Below, piece by piece: positions 17,994-26,550 of a DNA stretch of 38,917 nt. Positions within the stretch are counted from its first letter, which is position 1; the number at the start of each line of letters is the position of its first letter. Source of the stretch: Chloroflexota bacterium (lineage in GTDB: Bacteria; Chloroflexota; Dehalococcoidia; UBA2979); contig VXMT01000126.1 in assembly GCA_009840965.1 (NCBI GenBank), forward strand, positions 1 to 38,917, given 5' to 3'. Position numbers and translations under genes: made by a program. The notes under the pieces are model-generated. The model saw nothing but the letters and a program-made list of their open reading frames with translations. It made no database searches and had not been told where the DNA came from.

Positions 17994-18806
17994 ATGCAAG
18001 AGCTGGCTGGACGGGTGGCCGCAATCACCGGCGCTGCGAGCGGCCTTGGCGAGGGCATCGCCCGCGCCTGTCAGCAGGCGGGGATGCGACTCGTGCTCGG
18101 CGACATCGACGGCGAGAGGCTCGAGCACGTCGCGTCCGCGCTCCGGGCGGCGGGCGCCGAGGTGGTCGCAGCCCCGACCGACGTGTCCGATGCGGCGTCG
18201 TTCGAGGAGCTGGCCGCTCGCGCGTACGAGGCGTTTGGCGAGGTGAACGTGCTTTTCAACAATGCCGGGGTGATGCGTGTCGGCACCATCGAGGAGTCAA
18301 CGGACAGCGATTGGCGCTGGCTCCTCGACGTGAACCTGCTGGGGCCGGTGCACGGGATCCAGGCCTTCCTCCCGCGGATGCGCGAGCAGGAGGGCGACGC
18401 CCACATCGTGAACACGGCCTCGATGGCCGGCGTCGTGGCCCTGCCCACGAGCCCGAGCAACGTGTCCTACTGCGCCTCGAAGTTCGCCGTCGTTGGACTG
18501 TCGGAGGTGCTGCGCGAGGAGGTCGCGCCGCACGGGATCGGCGTCTCGGTCATCTGCCCGGGCCCGGTCCAGACGAGGATCTTCCAGTCCGAGCGCAACC
18601 GGCCGGAGCGGTACGGTGGCCCGGAGCAGTCGGGCGTGGCGGCGCTGCACGACGACGAGCGGATGGACCCGCGGGAGTGCGGGCAACGCATCCTGCGCGG
18701 CCTGCAATCGGGACACTTCTACATCTTCACGCACCAGCAGCGGCATCGTGAGCGGATCGAGCAGCGGTCCCGGGAGATGCTCGCGGACTTCGAGGGCCTG
18801 GGCTGA
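17994..18806 (+). CDS. Short-chain dehydrogenase/reductase (SDR)
   Basis: Start MQELAGRVAAITGAASGLGEGIA (TGxxxGxG), 'NVLFNNAG', 'SYCASKFAVVGLSEVLREE' (YxxxK). Confidence 0.93.
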   Translation: MQELAGRVAAITGAASGLGEGIARACQQAGMRLVLGDIDGERLEHVASALRAAGAEVVAAPTDVSDAASFEELAARAYEAFGEVNVLFNNAGVMRVGTIEESTDSDWRWLLDVNLLGPVHGIQAFLPRMREQEGDAHIVNTASMAGVVALPTSPSNVSYCASKFAVVGLSEVLREEVAPHGIGVSVICPGPVQTRIFQSERNRPERYGGPEQSGVAALHDDERMDPRECGQRILRGLQSGHFYIFTHQQRHRERIEQRSREMLADFEGLG

Positions 18807-18825
18807 GCGAGCCCGGCGCTCAGCC
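18801..18825. terminator. Bidirectional hairpin overlapping both convergent stop codons
   Basis: GGCTGAGCG-AGCCCGG-CGCTCAGCC; 9-bp perfect stem containing the TGA of the SDR and the TGA of the minus-strand 3-HIBDH-like gene. Confidence 0.6.
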
Positions 18826-19743
18826 GGAACTCGATGCTCCGCTCTGGCCGGGCCTGAGCTCGACGCCCGCGCGTTCCTCCTGAAGCTTGAAGAAGATGTT
18901 CGAGTCGAGATCGCCCCAGCCGCGCACGACCGCCTCCGTCATGTCCTGCGCTGCGAGCGCCGCATGCGCCATCGGCACGTCGTACTCGTGCGCCAGCTCG
19001 GTGGCGAGCGTGTGGTCCTTCCGGGACAGGACGAGCGCGAAGCTCGGCGGGTCGTAGCTGTCCTGGAAGACGGTCTCCGTGATCCCGCGCCTGAGGAAGT
19101 TCCCCTGCCCGAGCGAGCCTTCCACCAGCGCCGTGTGCAGCGCCGTCACATCCACGCCGGCCTTCACGCCGAGCGTGAGCCCCTCCGCCATCGACATGCG
19201 CATGCAGAGCAGGATCATGTTGTGGACGAGCTTCGCCACGCTCCCGGCTCCGATGTCACCCACGCGCGAGACCTTGTCGCCAAGCTGCGCGAGCACGGGC
19301 CGCACCCGCTCGAACACCTGGATGTCGCCCCCGACCATCACCGCGAGCGTGCCCGCCTCGGCGCCGGCCACGCCGCCGCTCACCGGCGCGTCGAGCACGT
19401 GGACGTCGTGCTCGGCGTAGACGGCGTGCACCTCGCGGATCAGCGTCGGTGAGCTGGTCGACAGGTCGACGTACACGTCGCCCTGCGAGATGCCCTCGAG
19501 GACGCCGCCGCTGCCCAGCGCCACCTCGCGCACCTCGGGCGGGCCGGGGAGCGAGGTGAGGACCACCTCGCTGGCCTCGGCAACGGCGCGCGGGCCGTCG
19601 CCCCACGAGGCGCCGAGCTCCAGGTGGCGCGCCGCGGCGTCCTCGCGCGCGTCGTACACGGTGACCTCGTGGCCGCCCGCGATGACGTTGGCCGCCATCC
19701 CGCCGCCCATGTTGCCAAGACCGATAAACCCCACACGCATCAT
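18820..19743 (-). CDS. NAD-binding 6-phosphogluconate / 3-hydroxyisobutyrate dehydrogenase-like protein
   Basis: 'MMRVGFIGLGNMGGGMAANVIAGGHEVTVYD', 'DAPVSGGVAGAEAGTLAVMVGG', 'GAGSVAKLVHNMI'. Confidence 0.93.
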   Translation of the reverse strand: MMRVGFIGLGNMGGGMAANVIAGGHEVTVYDAREDAAARHLELGASWGDGPRAVAEASEVVLTSLPGPPEVREVALGSGGVLEGISQGDVYVDLSTSSPTLIREVHAVYAEHDVHVLDAPVSGGVAGAEAGTLAVMVGGDIQVFERVRPVLAQLGDKVSRVGDIGAGSVAKLVHNMILLCMRMSMAEGLTLGVKAGVDVTALHTALVEGSLGQGNFLRRGITETVFQDSYDPPSFALVLSRKDHTLATELAHEYDVPMAHAALAAQDMTEAVVRGWGDLDSNIFFKLQEERAGVELRPGQSGASSSG

Positions 19744-19885
19744 GTGCCTCCGTCGCCTGCTTCGCGCCGAGGATGCTAAGGGCTAGCGACCACCAACGGC
19801 GTTGACCGGGAGTCACCGGCTTCGACGGCGCCGGCCCGCGGGCCCTGGCGCCCCTGCCGCGGGAGGATGGCGTCACACCGTCCGA

Positions 19886-21085
19886 TCACACCTGGTGGGC
19901 AACCACGCCTTCCGAGACCATCGTCGAGAACTCGGGCGCGACCTCCTCGGCGAAGCGCTGCAGTTGCTCCAGGATGACGGCCCTGGGCAACCCGATCGGA
20001 TGCCCGATCCCGATTCGGTCGATTCCGGGATAGCGTTCCTCGAAGGCCTTCAGCCCCTCGGTCACCTGCTCGGCAGTGCCACAGAGCGTGCTCCCGCTCT
20101 CGATCGACGCCTCGACGGTCGGCAGGCCCGCTGCAGGGGCGAGCGCCGGGTCCGCCATCTGCTCGAGCTGCTCGTCGGAGAGCGTGCGGATCAATCGCAG
20201 TGGGCCGAACATCTTCACGTTCTCCTCGAAATACGGTCGGAGCTCGTCAATCGCCTGCTCGGCGGTGTCGGCGATGTGGACGTGGAAGTTGACGGCGAGG
20301 TTCTCGCCGAGCTCGGTCTCGATGCCGGCGCGCTCGTGGGCGGCCTGCCAGGCGCGCACGACGGGCTCCATCGTTCCGCTCGCCGCAACGCCTCCCCCCG
20401 TCATCGCCTTGATGCCGTGCTTCACCATGAAGTCAAGACCCCGCTCCGTGACACCCTGCACGGGCTGCCAGCACTCGACGGGCAGCGCGCGCGGCCGTGG
20501 CACAAGCGTGAGCGTTTCGAGCTGGTAGCCGCGGTACGGCACCCGGGGCGGGAGGTCGTAGTACTTGCCATGGTGCGAGAACGAGCGCTCGTTGAAAGCC
20601 TTGAGCAGGACTTCCACTTGCTCTTCGAAGAGGTCGCGGTTCGAGGCCTGATCGAGCAGCGGCGAGCCGAACGTCTCGACCTCGCGCGTGTGGTAGCCGC
20701 GGCCGACTCCCATCACGACGCGCCCACCAGTGAGGTGATCGACCATTGCGTAGTCCTCGGCGAGACGGAGCGGGTGCCACATCGGCGTGATGTTGAACGC
20801 GCAGCCGAGGCGAATCCGCTCCGTCACATGCGCGAGGTGAAGGTTCATGATGAGGAGGTTGGGGACGCACTCGTAGCCTTCGGGCTGGAAGTGGTGCTCG
20901 GCGCCCCAGAACGTGTCGAAACCGAGACGATCGAGGAGTCTGGCGATGTCCTCCGCCTTCTCGAGGGCCGCCGCCAGATCCTCGTCGCTGTACGACCGTT
21001 CGTTCACCGGGGTACCGGCGTAGCCGACCGTCTCGCGGTCCATATCGACGTGGCCGGTGAACAAACTGTCGAAGAAGCGAATCAT
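19886..21085 (-). CDS. LLM class flavin-dependent oxidoreductase (luciferase-like monooxygenase)
   Basis: Internal start MIRFFDSLFTGHVDMDRETVGYAG at 21085; 'FWGAEHHFQPEGYECVPNLLIMNLHLAHVTERIRLGCAFNITPMWHPLRLAEDYAMVDHLTGGRVVMGVGRGY'. Confidence 0.9.
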   Translation of the reverse strand: MIRFFDSLFTGHVDMDRETVGYAGTPVNERSYSDEDLAAALEKAEDIARLLDRLGFDTFWGAEHHFQPEGYECVPNLLIMNLHLAHVTERIRLGCAFNITPMWHPLRLAEDYAMVDHLTGGRVVMGVGRGYHTREVETFGSPLLDQASNRDLFEEQVEVLLKAFNERSFSHHGKYYDLPPRVPYRGYQLETLTLVPRPRALPVECWQPVQGVTERGLDFMVKHGIKAMTGGGVAASGTMEPVVRAWQAAHERAGIETELGENLAVNFHVHIADTAEQAIDELRPYFEENVKMFGPLRLIRTLSDEQLEQMADPALAPAAGLPTVEASIESGSTLCGTAEQVTEGLKAFEERYPGIDRIGIGHPIGLPRAVILEQLQRFAEEVAPEFSTMVSEGVVAHQV

Positions 21086-21160
21086 GGCGAAGGAACCTCC
21101 CGGCTTCCTGCCCACCCGCGCCGTGCGCGTCGAGGGACAGGTCGATGTGCGCTCCTGTCT

Positions 21161-21211
21161 GCTTACAGTGTAAGCTCGCCACTTGTAAGCTCCCGGCTGC
21201 ACGCTTGTCAA
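21161..21211 (-). promoter_or_regulatory. Promoter plus operator site 2 (GCTTACAGTGTAAGC, 21161-21175)
   Basis: Perfect 15-bp palindrome; minus-strand TTGACA (21211-21206), 18-nt spacer, TACAAG, operator just downstream. Confidence 0.75.
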
Positions 21212-21260
21212 GGGCGGCTGCGCTTGCGGCGGGCTCGCGGGCGGGATCGTGCCGCCCAGG

Positions 21261-21290
21261 TTGCAAGGCACTGTGCTTACGCCGTAAGCT
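21261..21290 (+). promoter_or_regulatory. Promoter plus operator site 3 (GCTTACGCCGTAAGC, 21275-21289)
   Basis: Perfect 15-bp palindrome; TTGCAA (21261-21266), 18-nt spacer, TAAGCT (21285-21290) overlapping the right half-site. Confidence 0.72.
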
Positions 21291-21335
21291 CGCGGCGCGG
21301 TGCAACGCGCTCCGACGGCATGTGAGGTGTGAACC

Positions 21336-22463
21336 ATGAGAGCCGGCGTCGTGCTCTACACGCAGAACCCCGGCGACTTTGAGCGCTTCGCGGAGCGCGG
21401 CCCCGGACCGCCCCCTGTCGCCGACTCGCAGGCGTACGACGAGGAGCTGGCGCTCGGCGAGCTCGTGGAGCCGCTGGGGTTCGACTCGCTGTGGTGCGTC
21501 GAGCACCACTTCACGCCGATCAATCTCACGCCGAACGCGCTCCAGTTCCTGACGTTCTTCGCGGGGCGCACGCGCCGCATCGACTTCGGGACGATGGTGG
21601 TCGTGCTGCCCTGGCACAACCCGATTCGCGTCGCGGAGGAGGTCTCGATACTCGACAACCTCCTCGAGGGCCGGAAGCTGACGATCGGTGTCGGCCGGGG
21701 TGCGGCCCGCCGGGAGTTCGACGGTCTCCAGATCGCGATGGGGGAGTCGCGGGACCGATTCAAGGAGGGTCTGGCGTTCCTCCGCGGTGCGCTGACCAAC
21801 GCGCAGTTCACGCCTGAGGGGCAGTTCTACAGCGGGCCGCAGGTCGAGGTGCGCCCGCGGCCGCGCTCAAGCGACCTCACGGACCGGATGTACCTCGCCG
21901 GCGTCAGCCCGGAGACGCTGCAGATCGCGGCGGACGAGGATCTGGGGCTGCTGCTGCTCGGTCAGAAGCCGTGGCGCGACTACCCCGAGGACATCGCGCG
22001 CTACCAGGCGATTCGCGCCGAGCACGGCTGGGGCCCGCGCTGGCCGACGATCGTGCTGCCGGTCGTCTGCTCCGAGTCGGAGACCGACGCGGAGGAGCGC
22101 GCGCAACGGCACTTCGGCGAACAGCAGGACAGCACCACGGTCCACTACGAGTTCGGAGACGCCGAGCACTTCCGCGCCGCCGGCAACTACCAGCACTACG
22201 TGCGCATCGCCGAGGCGTTCGAACGCAAGGGCGAGGACGACGTCAGGCGGGACGCGTTCAAGTCGCAGATCTGGGGTACTCCCGAGCAGTGCATCGAGAA
22301 GATCGAGAACGTCCGGAAGATGACCGCCGCCGGCGAACTGGTGATGGCCTTCAAGTTCGGCAAGATGACCGGCGAGGAGGCGCTCGCGAACATGCGGCTG
22401 TTCGCCAGCGAGGTGCTGCCGTACGTCAAGGCGATGCCGGACGAGCCCACCTGGGAGGGCTAG
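21336..22463 (+). CDS. LLM class flavin-dependent oxidoreductase (luciferase-like monooxygenase)
   Basis: 375 aa; 'LGFDSLWCVEHHFTPINLTPNALQFLTFFAGRTRRIDFGTMVVVLPWHNPIRVAEEVSILDNLLEGRKLTIGVGRGAARREFDGL'. Confidence 0.92.
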   Translation: MRAGVVLYTQNPGDFERFAERGPGPPPVADSQAYDEELALGELVEPLGFDSLWCVEHHFTPINLTPNALQFLTFFAGRTRRIDFGTMVVVLPWHNPIRVAEEVSILDNLLEGRKLTIGVGRGAARREFDGLQIAMGESRDRFKEGLAFLRGALTNAQFTPEGQFYSGPQVEVRPRPRSSDLTDRMYLAGVSPETLQIAADEDLGLLLLGQKPWRDYPEDIARYQAIRAEHGWGPRWPTIVLPVVCSESETDAEERAQRHFGEQQDSTTVHYEFGDAEHFRAAGNYQHYVRIAEAFERKGEDDVRRDAFKSQIWGTPEQCIEKIENVRKMTAAGELVMAFKFGKMTGEEALANMRLFASEVLPYVKAMPDEPTWEG

Positions 22464-22590
22464 GCCAGGCCCACCGATCGACGGGCCGCGAGGTCGAGCC
22501 CGTTTACGCGCTATCGGCCGACGTATGCTCGGCTGAGCCGGACCTGCGGCGCGCTCGCGGCGAGTGCGCCGGCACGGAGGTGGTAGCGCC

Positions 22591-23589
22591 ATGCTGACCG
22601 GAGAGAAGGTGCTGATCACGGGGGCGTCCGGACAGATCGCCCTGCCGATGGCCAGGAAGCTCGCGCGGGACAACGAGGTCTGGGGCGTCGCCCGGTTCAG
22701 GGCGCCGCAGCCGAGCGTCACGCGAGGCCCCGCGCGCATCGCCGACCTGCGGTCCGAGCTGGAGTCGGCCGGCGTGACGACCCTCGCGCTCGACCTCGCC
22801 GGGGGCGACCTTTCAACGTTGCCCGACGACTTCAGCACGGTGATCCACATGGCCGTCTCGATCGAGCCGACGCCCGACTACGACCATGCCCTGCGCATGA
22901 ACGCCGAGGTGACGGGGGAGCTGATGGCGCACTGCCGGAGTGCGCGCGCGTTCCTCCACATGTCGTCGTGCTCGGTCTACCGGCCGGCCGCCGATCCCGC
23001 GTACCCGTTTCGCGAGACCGACCCGCTGGGTGAAGCCGGCACGCCCTTCGCACCGACCTACTCGGTCTCGAAGATCGGGGGCGAGGCGGTCGCCCGCTTC
23101 TGTGCCCGCCAGTTCGGCCTGCCCACGACCATCGCGAGGATGAACGTCTCGTACGGCGCGAACGGCGGGATGCCTGCCTACATGGTCGAATCGATGCTCG
23201 CCGGCAGGCCCGTGCGCCTGCGCCCGCCCGGCCCCAACTACTACACGCCGATCCACGAGGACGACATCATCGACCAGGTCGGCAAGCTGCTGGACGTCGC
23301 CGCGGTCCCTGCCGAGATCGTGAACTGGGGCGGCGACGACATCGTCTCGGCCGAGGAGTGGATCGCCTACCTCGCCGAGCTCACCGGCCTGGAGGCGCGC
23401 ATCGACTACCGGGACGACTGGATCACGAGCGGGCCAACCGAGAACTCGAAGCGGATCGGTCTCATCGGCGCCTGCCGGGTGGGCTGGCGGGAGGGGATGC
23501 GCAGGATGGTCGAGGAGCGCCACCCCGAGCTGCAGCTCCGCGACGGCCCGGCCGACGCTGCCCAATCGGCCCGCACGGCCGGGAATTGA
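22591..23589 (+). CDS. NAD-dependent epimerase/dehydratase family protein
   Basis: Start MLTGEKVLITGASGQIALPMARKLA (Rossmann GxxGxxx), 'FLHMSSCSVYRP...TYSVSKIGGEAVARF', 'TIARMNVSYG'. Confidence 0.9.
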   Translation: MLTGEKVLITGASGQIALPMARKLARDNEVWGVARFRAPQPSVTRGPARIADLRSELESAGVTTLALDLAGGDLSTLPDDFSTVIHMAVSIEPTPDYDHALRMNAEVTGELMAHCRSARAFLHMSSCSVYRPAADPAYPFRETDPLGEAGTPFAPTYSVSKIGGEAVARFCARQFGLPTTIARMNVSYGANGGMPAYMVESMLAGRPVRLRPPGPNYYTPIHEDDIIDQVGKLLDVAAVPAEIVNWGGDDIVSAEEWIAYLAELTGLEARIDYRDDWITSGPTENSKRIGLIGACRVGWREGMRRMVEERHPELQLRDGPADAAQSARTAGN

Positions 23590-23630
23590 CAGGCCGTGAC
23601 GGACGCCCCTACCATGCTTACGCCGTAAAC
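23586..23630 (+). promoter_or_regulatory. Promoter plus operator site 5 (GCTTACGCCGTAAAC, 23616-23630)
   Basis: TTGACA (23586-23591), 18-nt spacer, TACCAT (23610-23615), palindrome immediately downstream. Confidence 0.75.
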
Positions 23631-23661
23631 AAGCTTGATAGCGAGGTCCTGGGGGAGTGCC

Positions 23662-24852
23662 GTGAAGTTCGGGCTCTTCTACGAGATCTCCGTGCCGCGG
23701 CCCTGGGACCGCGAGAGCGAACGCACCGCGTACGAGAACAACATCGAGCAGATCAAGCTGGCGGACGAGCTCGGGTTCCAGACGGTCTGGGTCGTCGAGC
23801 ATCACTTCTTCGAGGAGTTCAGCCACAGCTCCGCGCCCGACCTGTTCCTCACGGCCGTCGCTCGGGAGACGAGCCAGATCAGGCTGGGACACGGGATCGC
23901 CGTCTGCGTCCCGGAGGTCAACAGCGCGGTGCGGCTGGCCGAGCGAGCCGCGACGCTCGACCTCCTCTCCGGGGGGCGGCTCGAGTTCGGTACCGGACGC
24001 GCGACTTCCTGGCTGGAGCTGGCCGGGTTTGGCGCCAACCCGGACGAGACGAAGCGTTCCTGGGACGAGTTCGTCCGAACCATCCCGAAGATGTGGACGA
24101 ACGAGCGGTTCGGCTACGACGGGCAGTACGTGAAGCTGCCGCGGCGGGCGGTGCTGCCGAAGCCCTATCAGCGGCCTCACCCGCCTCTCTGGGTCGCGGC
24201 CGGCAGCGCCGGCACCGAGATCGACGCCGCCGAGCGCGGGCTCGGCGCGCTCTTCCTCTCGTTCATGGGCTACGAACGGCTGGCCGGGCGGATCGCTGCC
24301 TACCGCGAGCGCATCGCGGCCTGCGATACGCCTGCCGGCGCGTTCATCAACAACAAGACGACGATGGTGAACTTCCTCTACTGCCACGAGGACGCGGACC
24401 ACGGCGTGCGGTTGGGGAAGCAAGTCGCCGCACGCTACGGCGAAGGGTCCGGCCAGGCGTTCGGGGTCAGCGAGATCTACCCGACACCCGCCTATTCATC
24501 GGCCGGCGATATTCGGGCCGGCCTCGTGAACGCGGCCGGCAATGATCGGGCCGCGCCCTCGAGGGACGACCACTGGACGCTCCGGCGCGCGCTTGAGTCC
24601 GAGGACGCGCAGCCGCCTCCCGGCCTCTGCGCGGGCGACCCGGAGCAGATCATCGAGGCGCTCAGGGGCTGGGAGGAAACCGGCGTCGACGAGGTCAGCT
24701 TCCTCCTGAACGCGAGCGAGATGATTCCTCACGAGGACGTCATGGAGAGCCTCCGCCTGTTCGGGCGCGAAGTGATGCCCTGCTTCGAGACACCGGAGAC
24801 ACCGCGCGGCTCGGCAGCGGCGGTTGAGGCGCCGGTCGCCGGTGCGCGATGA
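23662..24852 (+). CDS. LLM class flavin-dependent oxidoreductase (luciferase-like monooxygenase)
   Basis: Likely GTG start 23662 (MKFGLFYEISVPRPWDRESERTAYENNIEQIKLADELGFQTVWVVEHHFFEEF...) behind GGGGGAG; 'LDLLSGGRLEFGTGRATSWLELAGF'. Confidence 0.9.
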   Translation: MKFGLFYEISVPRPWDRESERTAYENNIEQIKLADELGFQTVWVVEHHFFEEFSHSSAPDLFLTAVARETSQIRLGHGIAVCVPEVNSAVRLAERAATLDLLSGGRLEFGTGRATSWLELAGFGANPDETKRSWDEFVRTIPKMWTNERFGYDGQYVKLPRRAVLPKPYQRPHPPLWVAAGSAGTEIDAAERGLGALFLSFMGYERLAGRIAAYRERIAACDTPAGAFINNKTTMVNFLYCHEDADHGVRLGKQVAARYGEGSGQAFGVSEIYPTPAYSSAGDIRAGLVNAAGNDRAAPSRDDHWTLRRALESEDAQPPPGLCAGDPEQIIEALRGWEETGVDEVSFLLNASEMIPHEDVMESLRLFGREVMPCFETPETPRGSAAAVEAPVAGAR

Positions 24853-25628
24853 GCGACCCTCGCGGCCGCCATCGCGGCGCCACGGGGGCCGGGCCGCCGG
24901 TCGTTGACCCGAGTGCGCACGCCGAGGCGATCACGTCCTCGCACGTGGAGGTGCTGAACGTCGCGATCGAGGTCGACGATCGGCTGGTCGCCCCGCTGCT
25001 CCCCGCGCCCCTGCGCCTGACCCTGCCGCCGATGGTCACGTTCGTGATCTGGCGCTTCCACGAGAGCAGCCTGGGCGCGTTCACGCTCGCGCAAACCAGG
25101 GTCACGACCAGGCTCAAGGTGCGCTCGCGAGGTTTGGTTCTCGGCTCCTACTTCCACGGCGCGCCCGCAGCCGCCGAGGAACTCCGCACGCACTGGGGTT
25201 TCGCATGCCTCCCGGGCGACATCCGGCTGGTGCGCCATCACGATGAGATTCGCGGGGCCGTCGAGGCCGGGGGGAAGGTGGCGCTGGAGGTCGTGGGGCG
25301 CGCACCCCACGCGATCGGCCCCGACGACCTCAGGGAGATGTCGTCCCTGAATCCGGTCCGCGCCGTCACATCCGAGGGGGAGCAGGCACGACTCCTCCAA
25401 GTGGATACGGAGTTCCGCGTGGAGGCCGCAAGCCGCAGCATCCAGCTCGAAGTCCAGGCGTTCAACGGAAGCGCGTGGAACGCACCCGACATCCGGCAGG
25501 AGTACGGCGTCCGCGCCCTCCACTACCACTGCGAGATGCGGCTCCCGCCACCGCGGTACCTGTTCGATCCGATGCTGACCTCGGAGCAGGAGAGCGAGCA
25601 GATCGAGCGGCGACTCCCCGTCGCCTAG
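24849..25628 (+). CDS. Acetoacetate decarboxylase-superfamily fold protein
   Basis: 259 aa; 'VLNVAIEVDDRLVAPLLPAPLRLTLPPMVTFVIWRFHESSLGAFTLAQTRVTTRLKVRSRGLVLGSYF'. ATGA overlap with the upstream LLM gene. Confidence 0.65.
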   Translation: MSDPRGRHRGATGAGPPVVDPSAHAEAITSSHVEVLNVAIEVDDRLVAPLLPAPLRLTLPPMVTFVIWRFHESSLGAFTLAQTRVTTRLKVRSRGLVLGSYFHGAPAAAEELRTHWGFACLPGDIRLVRHHDEIRGAVEAGGKVALEVVGRAPHAIGPDDLREMSSLNPVRAVTSEGEQARLLQVDTEFRVEAASRSIQLEVQAFNGSAWNAPDIRQEYGVRALHYHCEMRLPPPRYLFDPMLTSEQESEQIERRLPVA

Positions 25629-25668
25629 CGTCGCCACGGGCGCGCTCGCTCGCGCCGGCGGCCCGAAC

Positions 25669-25697
25669 TTGACAGGCATACGCTGTAAACATACAAG
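25669..25697 (+). promoter_or_regulatory. Promoter plus operator site 6 (GCATACGCTGTAAAC, 25676-25690)
   Basis: TTGACA (25669-25674), 17-nt spacer, TACAAG; the operator lies inside the -35/-10 spacer. Confidence 0.72.
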
Positions 25698-25743
25698 TGA
25701 CCGGCGCGAGAACCCGCGCGAGCACAACGTACAGGGAGGCCCC

Positions 25744-26511
25744 ATGTCTGAGATCCGTATTGAGGTCAGCGACTTCATCGCCGTGGTGACCCTCGACAAT
25801 CCGCCGGTGAACGCCATGGACCCCGACTGGGACCTGATGGGCATCATGGACTCCCTGTCCGAACGTGACGACGTCCGGGTCGCCGTCCTGACGGGCGCCG
25901 GGGACCGCGCATTCTGCGCGGGGGTCGACGTGAAGAAGGCTGCCGAGGCGGCCTCGGACGAGCCGGGCGCCCAGACGGCGGGCAACCGCCGCGGCCGGGA
26001 GACGTTCTACTCCGTCATGGAGTGCGCGGTCCCGGTGATCGGTGCGATCAACGGGCATGCCCTCGGTGCGGGACTCGCCATCGCCTCCTCGTGCGACTAC
26101 ATCATCGCCTCCGAGCGCGCCACGTTCGGGCTGCCCGAGATCGACGTCGGACTGCTCGGCGGTGCGCGCCACTTCCAGCGCATGTTCCCGCAGGGAGTCA
26201 CTCGCTGGGCGAACTTCACCGCGCAGCGCATTGACGCCGCCGAGGCGCATCGCCTGGGCTCCGTGCAGCGCGTGGTCCCCCACGAGCAACTGATGGATGA
26301 GGCGATGTCCGACGCACAGATCATCGCCGCCAAGATGCCGATCGGCCTGAAGATGGCGAAGGCGAATCTCAACCTCATCGAGGACATGGACCTCCGCAAC
26401 GGGTACCGCTACGAGCAGACCCAGACCAGCATCCTCGTCAAGACCGAGGACGCACTGGAAGCGAAGGTGGCGTTCGCCGAGAAGCGCGAGCCGGTCTTCA
26501 GGGGACGCTGA
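25744..26511 (+). CDS. Enoyl-CoA hydratase/isomerase family protein
   Basis: Start MSEIRIEVSDFIAVVTLDNPPVNAM; 'AFCAGVDVKKAAEA', 'AINGHALGAGLAIASSCDYIIASERATFGLPEIDVGLLGG'. Confidence 0.94.
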   Translation: MSEIRIEVSDFIAVVTLDNPPVNAMDPDWDLMGIMDSLSERDDVRVAVLTGAGDRAFCAGVDVKKAAEAASDEPGAQTAGNRRGRETFYSVMECAVPVIGAINGHALGAGLAIASSCDYIIASERATFGLPEIDVGLLGGARHFQRMFPQGVTRWANFTAQRIDAAEAHRLGSVQRVVPHEQLMDEAMSDAQIIAAKMPIGLKMAKANLNLIEDMDLRNGYRYEQTQTSILVKTEDALEAKVAFAEKREPVFRGR

Positions 26512-26515
26512 GCGG

Positions 26516-26540
26516 CGGGCCCGAGCACCCCTCGGGCCCG
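26516..26540. terminator. Hairpin between convergent ECH and acyl-CoA dehydrogenase genes
   Basis: CGGGCCCGAG-CACCC-CTCGGGCCCG, 10-bp perfect stem, 5-nt loop; no clear U-tract. Confidence 0.7.
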
Positions 26541-26550
26541 TTGACGGTGC

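Noticed and set aside
22813-24423. 536-aa minus-strand ORF
   Set aside because: Spans antisense of two unrelated well-supported genes (epimerase and LLM); shadow ORF.
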